A stretch of 64,000 bases of DNA from BD2-11 sp965115885 (lineage in GTDB: Bacteria; Gemmatimonadota; Gemmatimonadetes; Longimicrobiales; Gaopeijiaceae): contig OZ220479.1 of assembly GCA_965115885.1 (NCBI GenBank), forward strand, positions 2,604,001 through 2,668,000, in the 5' to 3' direction. Both the position numbers and the translations under genes were made by a program. How positions within the stretch are numbered: the first letter of the stretch is position 1; each line of letters starts with the position of its first letter. The notes beneath the pieces are model-generated. The model was not told where the DNA came from. It worked only from the letters and a program-made list of their open reading frames with translations, and ran no database searches. Positions 1 to 10,421 of the stretch are shown piece by piece.

Positions 1-1013
1 GGGCGGGCGCGCGCGCCTTCACCCCCACCAGCGGTCCGGGCATCTCGCTCATGAGCGAGTTCATCGGGCTGGCCTACTACGCCGAGGTGCCGGCGGTGTT
101 CGTGGACGTGCAGCGCGTGGGGCCGTCGACGGGGATGCCCACCCGGACGCAGCAGGGCGACATCGCGGCGGTGGCCTACGCCTCGCACGGCGACACCAAG
201 CACATCGTCCTCTTCCCGGCCGACCCGGAGGAGTCGTTCCACATGGCGGTGGAGGCCTTCGACCTGGCCGAGCGGTTCCAGACCCCGGTCTTCCTGGTCC
301 AGGACCTGGACATCGGGATGAACGACTGGATGATCCCCAAACTGAGCTGGGACGACGGCTTCGCGCCCGACCGGGGCAAGGTGCTCGGGGCGGAGGAACT
401 GGAGAAGATCGACGAGTTCCACCGCTACATGGACGTGGACGGCGACGGCATTCCGTACCGGTCGCTTCCGGGCGCGCACCCCAAAGGGGCCTACTTCACG
501 CGCGGTTCCGGGCACACCAGCCGCGCGACCTACACCGAGGACGCCGACGAGTACACCGAGGTCATGGACCGGCTGCGCCGCAAGATCGACTCGGCGGCCA
601 GCGAGGTGCCCGGGCCGACGGTGCGCATGCGCGAGGGCGCGACCGCGGCGCTGGTCACCCTCGGGTCGTGCGACGGGGCGGTGCGGGAAGCGGCCGACCT
701 CCTCGAACGGCAGGGATTGCCGATGAACTTCATGCGCGTGCGCGGCTTCCCCTTCGACGCCCTGGTCCGGGACTTCCTGGACGCGCACGAGCTCAACTTC
801 GTGGTCGAGCAGAACCGGGACGCGCAGCTCAAGCGGTTGCTCGTCGCCGAGACCGAGGTGGCTCCGGAGCGTCTTCGCTCGGTGCTGGACTACGGGGGCT
901 TCCCCATGAGCGCGGCCTTCGTGGTCGGCGAGGTGCTCGAACGCCTGGGCTCCGCCTCCGGGAGCGCGAACGCGCCCGCGACGGCGGGGCGGCCGCAAGG
1001 AGCGACGGTATGA
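1..1013 (+). CDS. korA: 2-oxoacid:acceptor oxidoreductase subunit alpha, 3' part
   Basis: This is the alpha subunit of a CoA-dependent 2-oxoacid:ferredoxin oxidoreductase (2-oxoglutarate or pyruvate type), which oxidatively decarboxylates the oxoacid to acyl-CoA. The gene enters from the left: the reading frame is open from base 3, and the residues before the first ATG at 51 (FTPTSGPGISL) belong to the conserved pyrimidine-binding domain, so that ATG is internal. About 336 residues are visible. They include the RVGPSTGMPTRTQQGD signature of the alpha chain and a C-terminal transketolase-like domain with an ALVTLGS stretch. The stop overlaps the korB start as ATGA, so the two are translationally coupled. 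The substrate cannot be fixed from this portion. Confidence 0.93.
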   Translation, partial: AGARAFTPTSGPGISLMSEFIGLAYYAEVPAVFVDVQRVGPSTGMPTRTQQGDIAAVAYASHGDTKHIVLFPADPEESFHMAVEAFDLAERFQTPVFLVQDLDIGMNDWMIPKLSWDDGFAPDRGKVLGAEELEKIDEFHRYMDVDGDGIPYRSLPGAHPKGAYFTRGSGHTSRATYTEDADEYTEVMDRLRRKIDSAASEVPGPTVRMREGATAALVTLGSCDGAVREAADLLERQGLPMNFMRVRGFPFDALVRDFLDAHELNFVVEQNRDAQLKRLLVAETEVAPERLRSVLDYGGFPMSAAFVVGEVLERLGSASGSANAPATAGRPQGATV

Positions 1014-2065
1014 CCTACATCGCCAAACCCGCGGTCCGCCACCCCGGGACGGGGACCAACGACCTGGGCCTGCACATGAGGGACTACGAGGGCGCCATCT
1101 CGACCCTCTGCGCCGGGTGCGGCCACGACTCGGTCACGGCCGCGATCGTCCAGGCCTTCTACGAGCTGTCCATCCCGCCGCACCGCATCGCCAAGATGAG
1201 CGGCATCGGGTGCTCGGCCAAAACGCCCGCGTACTTCGTGAGCCAGGCGCACGGGTTCAACGGCGTGCACGGGCGCATGCCCGCCCTCGCCACGGGAGCC
1301 AACGCGGCCAACCGGGATCTTCACTACATCGGCATCTCCGGCGACGGCGATTCGCTCTCCATCGGCTTGGGCCAGTTCTGCCACGCCATTCGCCGCAACG
1401 TCAACATGCTGTACGTGATGGAGAACAACGGCGTCTACGGGCTCACCAAAGGCCAGTTCTCCGCCTCGGCGGACGTGGGCTCGCGCTCCAAGCGCGGAGT
1501 GCCCAACCGCCACGAGCCCATCGATCCGGTGGCGCTGGCGCTCTCCCTGGGCGCCACCTTCGTCGCCCGCGGCTTCTCCGGCGACAAGGAGCAACTCGTC
1601 CCGTTGCTCAAGGCGGGACTGACGCACAAAGGCTTCGGCTTCCTGGACGTGATCTCTCCCTGCGTCACCTTCAACGATCACGTCGGATCCACGAAAAGCT
1701 ACCTCTACACCCGCCGCCACGAACACGAGCTCGTGCCCGTGGACTTCGTGCCCCTTCGCTCGGAGATCTCGGCGTCGTACGAGGAGGGCGGGCGCATCTC
1801 CGTCGCCATGCACGACGGCAGCGCGGTGCGCTTCCGCAAGGTCCCCGAGGGCTACGACCCCACCGACCGCCTCTCCGCCTACACGCACTACCGCACCCTG
1901 CAGAACCGGGGCGAGGTGGTGACCGGACTCCTCTGCCTGGATCCCCAGGGCGAGGACATGCACGACGACAACGTCACCGTCCCGACCCCCCTCGCCGAAC
2001 TGTCCTGCCGCGACCTCTGCCCCGGAAGCGAGCGGATGGACGCGCTGATGGAGGAGTTCAGGTAG
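1010..2065 (+). CDS. korB: 2-oxoacid:acceptor oxidoreductase subunit beta
   Basis: This is the beta subunit partner of the preceding gene. It carries the thiamine-diphosphate site and feeds electrons to ferredoxin. The 351-residue product has CAGCGHDS near residue 36, a GIGCSAKTP segment, and the TPP/Mg signature GDGDSLSIG followed by MENNGVYGLTKGQFS, all typical of KorB. The start is the ATG overlapping the korA stop, preceded by AAGGAGCG. The length is close to or slightly longer than usual for the family. The C-terminal part after about residue 250 (HDNVTVPTPLAELS) is ordinary. Expression is presumably as a korAB unit. A 240-bp spacer with no recognisable feature separates it from maeB. 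Confidence 0.94.
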   Translation: MTYIAKPAVRHPGTGTNDLGLHMRDYEGAISTLCAGCGHDSVTAAIVQAFYELSIPPHRIAKMSGIGCSAKTPAYFVSQAHGFNGVHGRMPALATGANAANRDLHYIGISGDGDSLSIGLGQFCHAIRRNVNMLYVMENNGVYGLTKGQFSASADVGSRSKRGVPNRHEPIDPVALALSLGATFVARGFSGDKEQLVPLLKAGLTHKGFGFLDVISPCVTFNDHVGSTKSYLYTRRHEHELVPVDFVPLRSEISASYEEGGRISVAMHDGSAVRFRKVPEGYDPTDRLSAYTHYRTLQNRGEVVTGLLCLDPQGEDMHDDNVTVPTPLAELSCRDLCPGSERMDALMEEFR

Positions 2066-2305
2066 GGTTCGGGCCGGCGTGTCGGGCGAAGAGATCGTCC
2101 GGGTCCGATTCGCCGAAGATTCCCCCAACGAACCGCTTCGCGGCCGGAACGCCGGACCGGAACCCTCCGGCCGCGCGCCGTCGTCCACGCGCGCGCCTCC
2201 GGATCGGGGGACGGGCGAGGTTCGTCCTCGTCGTTCGAGCGCGTTCGGGTTTCGGGCTCGAGCCGCCGCATTCGAATCCACGCAACCGCCCGGAGACGCA
2301 CCCGC

Positions 2306-4570
<2,265 letters not shown>

Positions 4571-4835
4571 GCTTCCGGCAACCGGATTCCGACGCGGCGT
4601 CTCGAGCCGGACCGTCGAATCGCCCGCCGCAGCGCCCGGTCGGCGGAACGGGCGGTTCGACGGTTCCGCGAGGCGGCCCCATCTTGGGGGGGAGTCGCAC
4701 GGTGCGAGGCCCGGGAGAACGAGATCGGGATCCGGGAGTCGCGCGCCGAGCTCGAGGAAGGGACCGGATCTCCGACGCGACCGACCGACTCGCCTGCGCC
4801 CGAACGCACACGAAGCTCTTCCGAAGGAGGAACCC

Positions 4836-6239
4836 ATGGATTCCGATGCGCGCGTCCGCCGCCGTCCCCTCGGCGCGGGACTCCGTCTGATCGCGATTTT
4901 CCCCGCGCTCGCGAGCGGCTTGGCGGCCCAGAAGCCGATCCACGTCCCGGAGGACGTCCCGGCCCGCATCCATCCCCTGCCGACATTGCGGGAACAGGCG
5001 GCGGAGCAGCAGGAATGGCTCGAGCTGCGCATCGGACGCATCCTTCCGGAGCTGATGGCCGAGTACGACGTGCGCATGTGGATTCTCTCGATGCGCGAGT
5101 ACGCCGAGGATCCCGTCTTCCGGTCGATCGCCTCGCCCACCACCTTCGCCGCGCGTCGGCGCTCCATCTACGTCTTCACCCGCCGGGACGACGGCACCGT
5201 CGAGCGTCTGGCGCTCGGCGGGACCGATCAGGGCGGGGTCTTCCGGGCCTACCGCTCCACGCGGCCGGCCCCCACTCGACCCACTGCGGAACTGGTGGGC
5301 AACGAACAGTGGCGGTTGCTGCGCGAGCTGGTGGAGGACCGCGATCCCGAAAACATCGTTCTGAACATCGACCCGGACTGGGCCTTCTCCGACGGACTGC
5401 ACGCCGGAGAGCGCGAGGCGCTGGAGGAGGCGCTGGGACCGGAATTGCTCGGACGCGCGAAGCGCGAGCCGCGGCTGGCCATGAACTACATCGCGTTGCG
5501 TCTGCCGGAGATGATGCCGCGCTACCGCAAGATCGAGGAAACGGTCCACGCGGTGATCTCGGAGGCCTTCTCGAATGCGGTGATCGAGCCCGGCGAGACC
5601 ACCGTCGAGGACGTGGAGTGGTGGATGCGGCAGCGGGTGCGCGATCTGGGCTACACGACTTGGTTCCAGGCCAACGTGGACGTGCAGCGGGCGGACGACC
5701 TGCCCGCGGAGGGTCCCGTAGCGATCCAACGGGGCGACCTGCTGTGGACCGATTTCGGGGTGGTGGCGCAAAACCTGCATACCGACACCCAGCACTTGGG
5801 CTACGTGCTTCGGGAGGGCGAGACGGAGGTGCCCGCCGGACTCCGCCAGTGCATGGCCAACTCGAACCGCCTCCAGGACATCCTGCTCGAGCGCATGGAG
5901 CCGGGACGCACCGGCAACGAGATCCTGGCCAACACGCTCGCGCAGATGCGCGCCGAGGGCATCGACGGCACCGTGTACACCCACCCCATCGGGGACCACG
6001 GTCACGGCGCCGGACCGCTGATCGGACGCTGGGACGGGCAGGAGGGGGTTCCGGTGCGGGGAGACGCGGTGTTGTTGCCCTCGACTTGGCACTCGATCGA
6101 ACTTCAGGCCACGACTCCGATCCCCGAGTGGGGCGGAAAGCCGGCCAGCTGCCGTCAGGAGGAGGAAGCGTACCTCGACACCGAGGGAGCGCGCCACTGG
6201 GTGTTCCGGAGGCAAAGCCGGTTCCACATCGTATGGTAG
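4836..6239 (+). CDS. Secreted M24-family metallopeptidase (Xaa-Pro aminopeptidase-like)
   Basis: This is a predicted exported pita-bread-fold peptidase of 467 residues. The N-terminus has basic residues then a hydrophobic stretch ending GLAAQ, a likely signal peptide of about 31 residues. An N-terminal creatinase-like region precedes the catalytic domain. Candidate metal ligands are in order: D in WTDFGVV, D in TDTQHLGYV, H in HPIGDHGHG, E in SIELQ and E in the final QEEEAYL segment. The start ATG follows a strong Shine-Dalgarno (AAGGAGGAACCC). The next gene, 65 bp downstream, is an M28 peptidase, suggesting a pair for extracellular peptide use. The substrate is unknown; prolidase versus aminopeptidase cannot be decided. 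Confidence 0.88.
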   Translation: MDSDARVRRRPLGAGLRLIAIFPALASGLAAQKPIHVPEDVPARIHPLPTLREQAAEQQEWLELRIGRILPELMAEYDVRMWILSMREYAEDPVFRSIASPTTFAARRRSIYVFTRRDDGTVERLALGGTDQGGVFRAYRSTRPAPTRPTAELVGNEQWRLLRELVEDRDPENIVLNIDPDWAFSDGLHAGEREALEEALGPELLGRAKREPRLAMNYIALRLPEMMPRYRKIEETVHAVISEAFSNAVIEPGETTVEDVEWWMRQRVRDLGYTTWFQANVDVQRADDLPAEGPVAIQRGDLLWTDFGVVAQNLHTDTQHLGYVLREGETEVPAGLRQCMANSNRLQDILLERMEPGRTGNEILANTLAQMRAEGIDGTVYTHPIGDHGHGAGPLIGRWDGQEGVPVRGDAVLLPSTWHSIELQATTPIPEWGGKPASCRQEEEAYLDTEGARHWVFRRQSRFHIVW

Positions 6240-6304
6240 GCGGCACGCCGCCGCTCGCGTCCGCCGTGCACGGCGGAGAGTCGCCGGAAAAAGGGACGGA
6301 CGAC

Positions 6305-7909
6305 ATGAAGACGAAGCGAATCGCGACACGGAGACGGACCGCGGGAGCGCTGGTGGCTTGCGCCGCGGCGCTGGCGGATCCGGCGGCGGCGGCCCAGGGT
6401 CTCGTGGCGCCCGATCCCGTGCTCGAGGGCATCTGGACCGAGGCGATGGAGAACTCGCGGCTGGAGCCCATGGCGCAGGTGCTGCTCGACGCCATAGGTC
6501 CCCGCCTGACCGGGTCGCCGCACATGGAACGCGCCCAGGAATGGGCGGTCTCGACGCTCTCCGGCTGGGGCGTGGAGGCGCGCACCGAGGAATACGGCAC
6601 CTGGGAGGGATGGGACCGCGGGATCAGTCACGTGGACTTGGTGTCGCCGCGGGTGCGCTCGCTGGAAGGGCGCATCCTCGCCTGGAGCCCCGGCACCGGG
6701 GGCCAGCCGACGGAGGGCGGAGTGGCCGTCCTCCCGCAGATGCGTTCGCCCGCGGACTGGGAGGCGTTCCTCGGCACGGTGCGGGGCAAATGGGCGATGC
6801 TCTCCTTCCCTCAACCTACCTGCCGCGCGGACGAGCAGTGGGCCGAGTTCGCCCAGGAGGGCTCGTTCGAGGCCATGGCCGATGCGCGTTCGAACGCGAA
6901 CCGCGCCTGGAACCGGAGCTTGGCCGCCACCGGCTCGCGCGACCGGCGCCGCCGCGACCTGCACGCGGCGATCGAGGACGCGGGCGCGCTCGGAATCGTA
7001 ACCTCGCTCTGGCCGGGTTCCTACGGGACCACCCGCGTCTTCAACGCCTACAACCGCGGGACCCCCACCTTCGAGCTGGGATGCGAGGACTACGGGCTCG
7101 TCCATCGCTTGGCCGTCAACGGCCAGGACCCGACGCTCAGGTTGACCGCGGAGGCGGAGAACCTGGGCGAAGTGCCGGTCTCGAACGTCATCGGAGAGAT
7201 CCGGGGCACGGAGCTGCCCGACGAATACGTTATGCTCTCGGCCCACTTCGACTCATGGGAGGGCGGCTCCGGGGCCACCGACAACGCGTCCGGATCGCTG
7301 CTCATGCTCGAGACCATGCGCATCCTGTCCGCCGTCTATCCGAACCCGAAGCGCACCATTCTCGTCGGGCTCTGGAACGGGGAGGAACAGGGACTGAACG
7401 GCTCGCGCGCCTTCACGGAGGACCACCCCGAAGTGGTCGAGGGGCTGCAGGTGCTTTTCAACCAGGACAACGGAACCGGCCGGGTGGTGAACATTTCCGC
7501 CCAAGGGTTCACCGGAGTGGGCGCCTCGCTCGCGCGATGGCTGACGCGGGTGCCGGTCGAGGTCTCGCGCCATGTCGACTTGAGGCTCCCGGGCAACCCG
7601 GGCGGGGGCGGATCGGACTACGCCTCCTTCGTCTGCCACGGCGCTCCCGGCATCAACCTGAGCGCGCTGTCCTGGGACTACGGCTCGCACACGTGGCACA
7701 CCCACCGCGACACCTTCGACAAGCTCGTCTTCGACGATCTCAGGAACAACGCGGTGCTGGCCGCCTCGCTGGTCTACTTGGCTTCGGAGGACGACGAACG
7801 GGTCAGCCGCGAGCGGCGCGAGCTGATCAGGGGACTCGGGGGAACCGGCGGACGCTGGCCGGAATGCACGCCCGCGACGCGGAGCTCGAGGTTCAGCCAG
7901 AGGATGTAG
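6305..7909 (+). CDS. Secreted M28-family zinc peptidase
   Basis: This is a predicted periplasmic or extracellular aminopeptidase/carboxypeptidase of the M28 family, 534 residues from the ATG at 6305, which has AAGGGACGG upstream. A signal peptide ends near AAAAQ (about residue 31). An insert (probably PA-like) occupies about residues 120-260. The catalytic M28 domain shows the zinc ligands in the expected order: H and D in SAHFDSW, D in GATDNASG, the EE pair in NGEEQG, D in NQDNGTG and H in TWHTHRDTFD. All are present, so the enzyme should be active. It lies directly after the M24 peptidase on the same strand. The specific peptide substrate is not known. Confidence 0.92.
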   Translation: MKTKRIATRRRTAGALVACAAALADPAAAAQGLVAPDPVLEGIWTEAMENSRLEPMAQVLLDAIGPRLTGSPHMERAQEWAVSTLSGWGVEARTEEYGTWEGWDRGISHVDLVSPRVRSLEGRILAWSPGTGGQPTEGGVAVLPQMRSPADWEAFLGTVRGKWAMLSFPQPTCRADEQWAEFAQEGSFEAMADARSNANRAWNRSLAATGSRDRRRRDLHAAIEDAGALGIVTSLWPGSYGTTRVFNAYNRGTPTFELGCEDYGLVHRLAVNGQDPTLRLTAEAENLGEVPVSNVIGEIRGTELPDEYVMLSAHFDSWEGGSGATDNASGSLLMLETMRILSAVYPNPKRTILVGLWNGEEQGLNGSRAFTEDHPEVVEGLQVLFNQDNGTGRVVNISAQGFTGVGASLARWLTRVPVEVSRHVDLRLPGNPGGGGSDYASFVCHGAPGINLSALSWDYGSHTWHTHRDTFDKLVFDDLRNNAVLAASLVYLASEDDERVSRERRELIRGLGGTGGRWPECTPATRSSRFSQRM

Positions 7910-8228
7910 GATGGGGGTACGAGCGCGAACGATCGGCTTCCCTGCGGGCATGCGGTCGACGCCGGATCCGCCCCGGTCGCCCTTTCTGTCCCGACGAGCG
8001 GGAAACATGTCCCTCCGAAAAGCGCGCCGCTCGGTCGGCGGTTGCCCGTCGCTGGCCTCCAACGCCAACTCCGGCGCAACGGGCCCGCCGAGCGTTCGGC
8101 GCGGCTTCGAGACGAGAGCCACGGTCTCCTGAATGCGAGGCGTGCGGGCCGGGGCGGCGTTCTCGTCTCGGGATGGTGCAGGTCGTCGTCCGCCGGGCAT
8201 GCGCGGTAACGCTCCCGCCGATCCGTCC
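7910..8228. other. 319-bp gap without a convincing gene
   Basis: Between the M28 peptidase stop and the next plausible start there is a short rightward open frame (7911-8132), but its product is low-complexity Pro/Arg/Ser-rich with no hydrophobic or conserved pattern. I see no tRNA, repeat or clear promoter. Confidence 0.5.
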
Positions 8229-8636
8229 ATGGCGCGACCGGCGACGCGGTCGGCACTGGAGCGCCTCAAGGCGCGCCGCAGCGCCGACAACGACTCGATC
8301 TTCCTCGACTGGGTGGCCACGACCAACGAGAGGTCGCATCAGCGGGTCGCCATGCAGCTGGCCGTCGCCGGCCTCGGCGGCGCCAAGGCGACGCTGTACC
8401 ACGAGTCCAGAGGCACGAGCATCTGGCAAGTGAGACAACTACTCATAGGGGACGTCAAGACGACCCCCACCAGCGAAGGCGGATTCCAAACGGAGAGCGG
8501 CACCGCAGTGTTCCTCACGGGCGCAGATCTCCAGAAGGAGATCGTGATGTGGGTCGAAGCCAAGCAGAGCGACGCCGCCGACTGGAAAGCGAGCACCAAG
8601 GTCACGCTCGCGGCCGTGAGCTCGGGGAGCGGATAG
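8229..8636 (+). CDS. Small hypothetical protein
   Basis: I do not recognise this 135-residue product. From the ATG at 8229 it reads as a soluble protein with an amphipathic N-terminal helix (ALERLKARRS), then alternating hydrophobic positions (VAMQLAVAGLGG, IWQVRQLLIGDV, EIVMWVEAKQS) that look like a compact alpha/beta fold. Third codon positions are G/C-rich as in neighbouring genes, supporting coding. There is no good ribosome site before 8229; in-frame ATGs at 8199 and 8133 would add 10 or 32 Pro/Arg-rich residues. No signal peptide or membrane segment is seen. It is followed by a strong hairpin, and its neighbours do not suggest a role. Confidence 0.5.
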   Translation: MARPATRSALERLKARRSADNDSIFLDWVATTNERSHQRVAMQLAVAGLGGAKATLYHESRGTSIWQVRQLLIGDVKTTPTSEGGFQTESGTAVFLTGADLQKEIVMWVEAKQSDAADWKASTKVTLAAVSSGSG

Positions 8637-9082
8637 GGTTGCACCGCTCCGGCTCCGTCGACCGGCAGTCGCCCGGTCGGCGGGGTCGCGGGCCCCTCTG
8701 AACGTCGGCCCCCCATCCGGGATCCTTCCGGGCGGGGGGCCGACGCATTTGCGTCGGTGGGCGGGCGTCGTACAAAAGCGGATGATCGCCCGGACGATCA
8801 CTCGGCATCTCGCGTGCCGTGGATGGCCACTGCAACGCAAGCTTTCTGCATCTGGGCTTAACGCTAACGTAACGTAGATCCCCGTAGCGGACCGAACTCG
8901 TTCCCGTCGCGAGCGTCCGGGAGCGTCCCGTCACCGCGTCGCGCGGACGCCCGTCACCCGACCCCAGCGCCCAGGAGCCCGGGCTCTCCGAAATGGAGGC
9001 CCCGACGACGCCCGACGTTTCAGTGTCGGATGCGGTCCGTCCATCCCTTCCCCCGGCCCCATCGTGCAATCCGGAGACTCCC
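8637..9082. other. 446-bp intergenic region
   Basis: This region holds the inverted repeat at 8703-8745 and otherwise no gene that I can support. A short AT-richer patch near 8850-8880 (CTTAACGCTAACGTAACGTAG) could belong to a promoter for the next gene, but I cannot define -35/-10 boxes. Confidence 0.4.
8703..8745. terminator. Strong inverted repeat, probable terminator
   Basis: A perfect 12-bp stem (CGTCGGCCCCCC at 8703-8714, GGGGGGCCGACG at 8734-8745) encloses a 19-nt loop and starts 67 bp after the hypothetical gene's stop. There is no T-run after it on the plus strand, so intrinsic termination is likely but not proven. It could also stabilise an mRNA 3' end. Confidence 0.5.
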
Positions 9083-9493
9083 GTGAACGATCCGTCCTTT
9101 CTCGCGCTCGCCATCCTGGGCGCCCTCCTCGCCCTTGCCGTCCTCGCCCTCGCCCTGGTGCTGCGGCGCTACATCCGGCTCCGCCTGGAGTTGCCGGCCA
9201 AGCTGAAGCGGGCGCGCGAAGACGCGCTGGCGCGCAGCACGGCGGTCGTGCGCGGGCAGGCCTTCGAGCACTTGGCCCCCTTCACGGACGATTTCGGCTA
9301 CCGTCCCCGGGACGCCCGCTTCCTCGGAAGCCCCGTCGATCTCGTCGTGTTCGACGGCCTGGACGAGGCCGATGTGCGCGAGATCGTCTTCGTGGAGGTC
9401 AAGACGGGCCGGTCCCGCCTGAGCGCGCGTGAGCGGGCGGTGCGGAAAGCCGTGCTCGAAGGGCGGGTGGGCTGGCGGGAGTTGCGGGCTTGA
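9083..9493 (+). CDS. Membrane-anchored Holliday junction resolvase-like (Endonuc_Holl) protein
   Basis: This is a 136-residue protein with one N-terminal transmembrane helix (about residues 4-27, FLALAILGALLALAVLA) and a C-terminal domain like the archaeal Holliday-junction-resolvase-related family. Supporting motifs are FLGSPVDLVVFDGL, EIVFVEVKTGRSRLS and RAVRKAVLEGRVGW. The D, E and VEVK positions match the PD-(D/E)XK nuclease pattern, so nuclease fold membership is well supported, but the substrate is not known. I chose the GTG at 9083 because it follows CCGGAGACTCCC; an in-frame ATG at 8993 would add 30 unlikely residues. The 3' end overlaps the converging FkbM frame (9399-9493). Confidence 0.72.
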   Translation: MNDPSFLALAILGALLALAVLALALVLRRYIRLRLELPAKLKRAREDALARSTAVVRGQAFEHLAPFTDDFGYRPRDARFLGSPVDLVVFDGLDEADVREIVFVEVKTGRSRLSARERAVRKAVLEGRVGWRELRA

Positions 9494-10203
9494 ATTCGTC
9501 GGAGCGCCGGAACAGCCCGTTCATCAGCGTACGGTACTCCAGCCGGTATCCCCGACCGAGGATCCAGGACTTCATGGCTCGGGCGCCGACGCCGGGTTTG
9601 AACTCCACCAGTAGCAACCTGAGCTTCTCCCTCGTGTCCCTCCACGTCCACTTTCAGGCAGTCGATGCGCTCGAGCTCCGCCTCGCGGACGATCAACGCG
9701 AGCGTGCGCACCTGCACGGAAACGACGTCGCCGTCCGCGCCACGCTCTCCCTCCGCACCGGCGGGGCTCCGCGCCAAGCGATTCTCCCCGGAGTTGACGG
9801 GATCGCGGATCAGTCGCCCTTCGCCCGTAGCGGCACCCACCGCGGATTCGACGACGCGCACCGCTCCCTGCAGTCCGTTGACGGACAGGTCGTAGCGCAG
9901 CTGGCGCGCCAGCGCGGGATCGGGCTCGACCGCCACGATGCGCCCGTCGCCGCCGGTCAGCGACGAGATCCAGAAGGTGTAACCGCCCACGTTGGCACCG
10001 ATGTCCATGAAGACGAAACCGGATCGCACCCAGGGCCTGAGCCGCATGCGCTCGATGCAGTCCCAGTGCCAAGGAACCGAGCGATTCGGGCGGAGCCTGA
10101 GCTTCCACCCCCAGACGACGGTGTCCACCGGATCTTCCAGACGGACCCGAGTCGGACGCCGAGCGAGCAGGGCGAAGCGGCTCGGCAACCACGACCCCAG
10201 CAC
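9399..10203 (-). pseudogene. FkbM-family methyltransferase, frame-disrupted
   Basis: The first frame (from the GTG at 10203) encodes an FkbM-type SAM-dependent methyltransferase, with the AdoMet-binding DIGANVGGYTFW, the acidic VEPDP and the family hallmark CLKVDVEGHE. Immediately after EGHE the sequence leaves frame near the CCC at 9629-9631. The expected C-terminal strand (LLLVEFKPGVGA, then GYRLEYRTLMNGL) continues in another frame to a stop at 9399. The usual stretch of about a dozen residues between EGHE and LLVE is also missing, so the lesion may be a small out-of-frame deletion rather than one base. FkbM enzymes O-methylate sugars or secondary metabolites. The gene is divergent from the SLC13 transporter. 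Confidence 0.72.
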
Positions 10204-10421
10204 CTTCAGGGCGAAGCCCGATCCGCGGGAAAACCCGAAGCCAGAACCGACTCCAAGGTCCGAGTCGGAGTGTACCCCATGGCCGGTTGCGACTAAAGTA
10301 GTCCTCGGTCATGGGTGGGGAGACCTTCTTCCAACCGGATTCCACGGACATCCCGGCAACGCCGGCACGGCGGTCCCGCGACCAGGTGCCGGAGGCGGGA
10401 GTTCACGACACGGGGAAAGGC

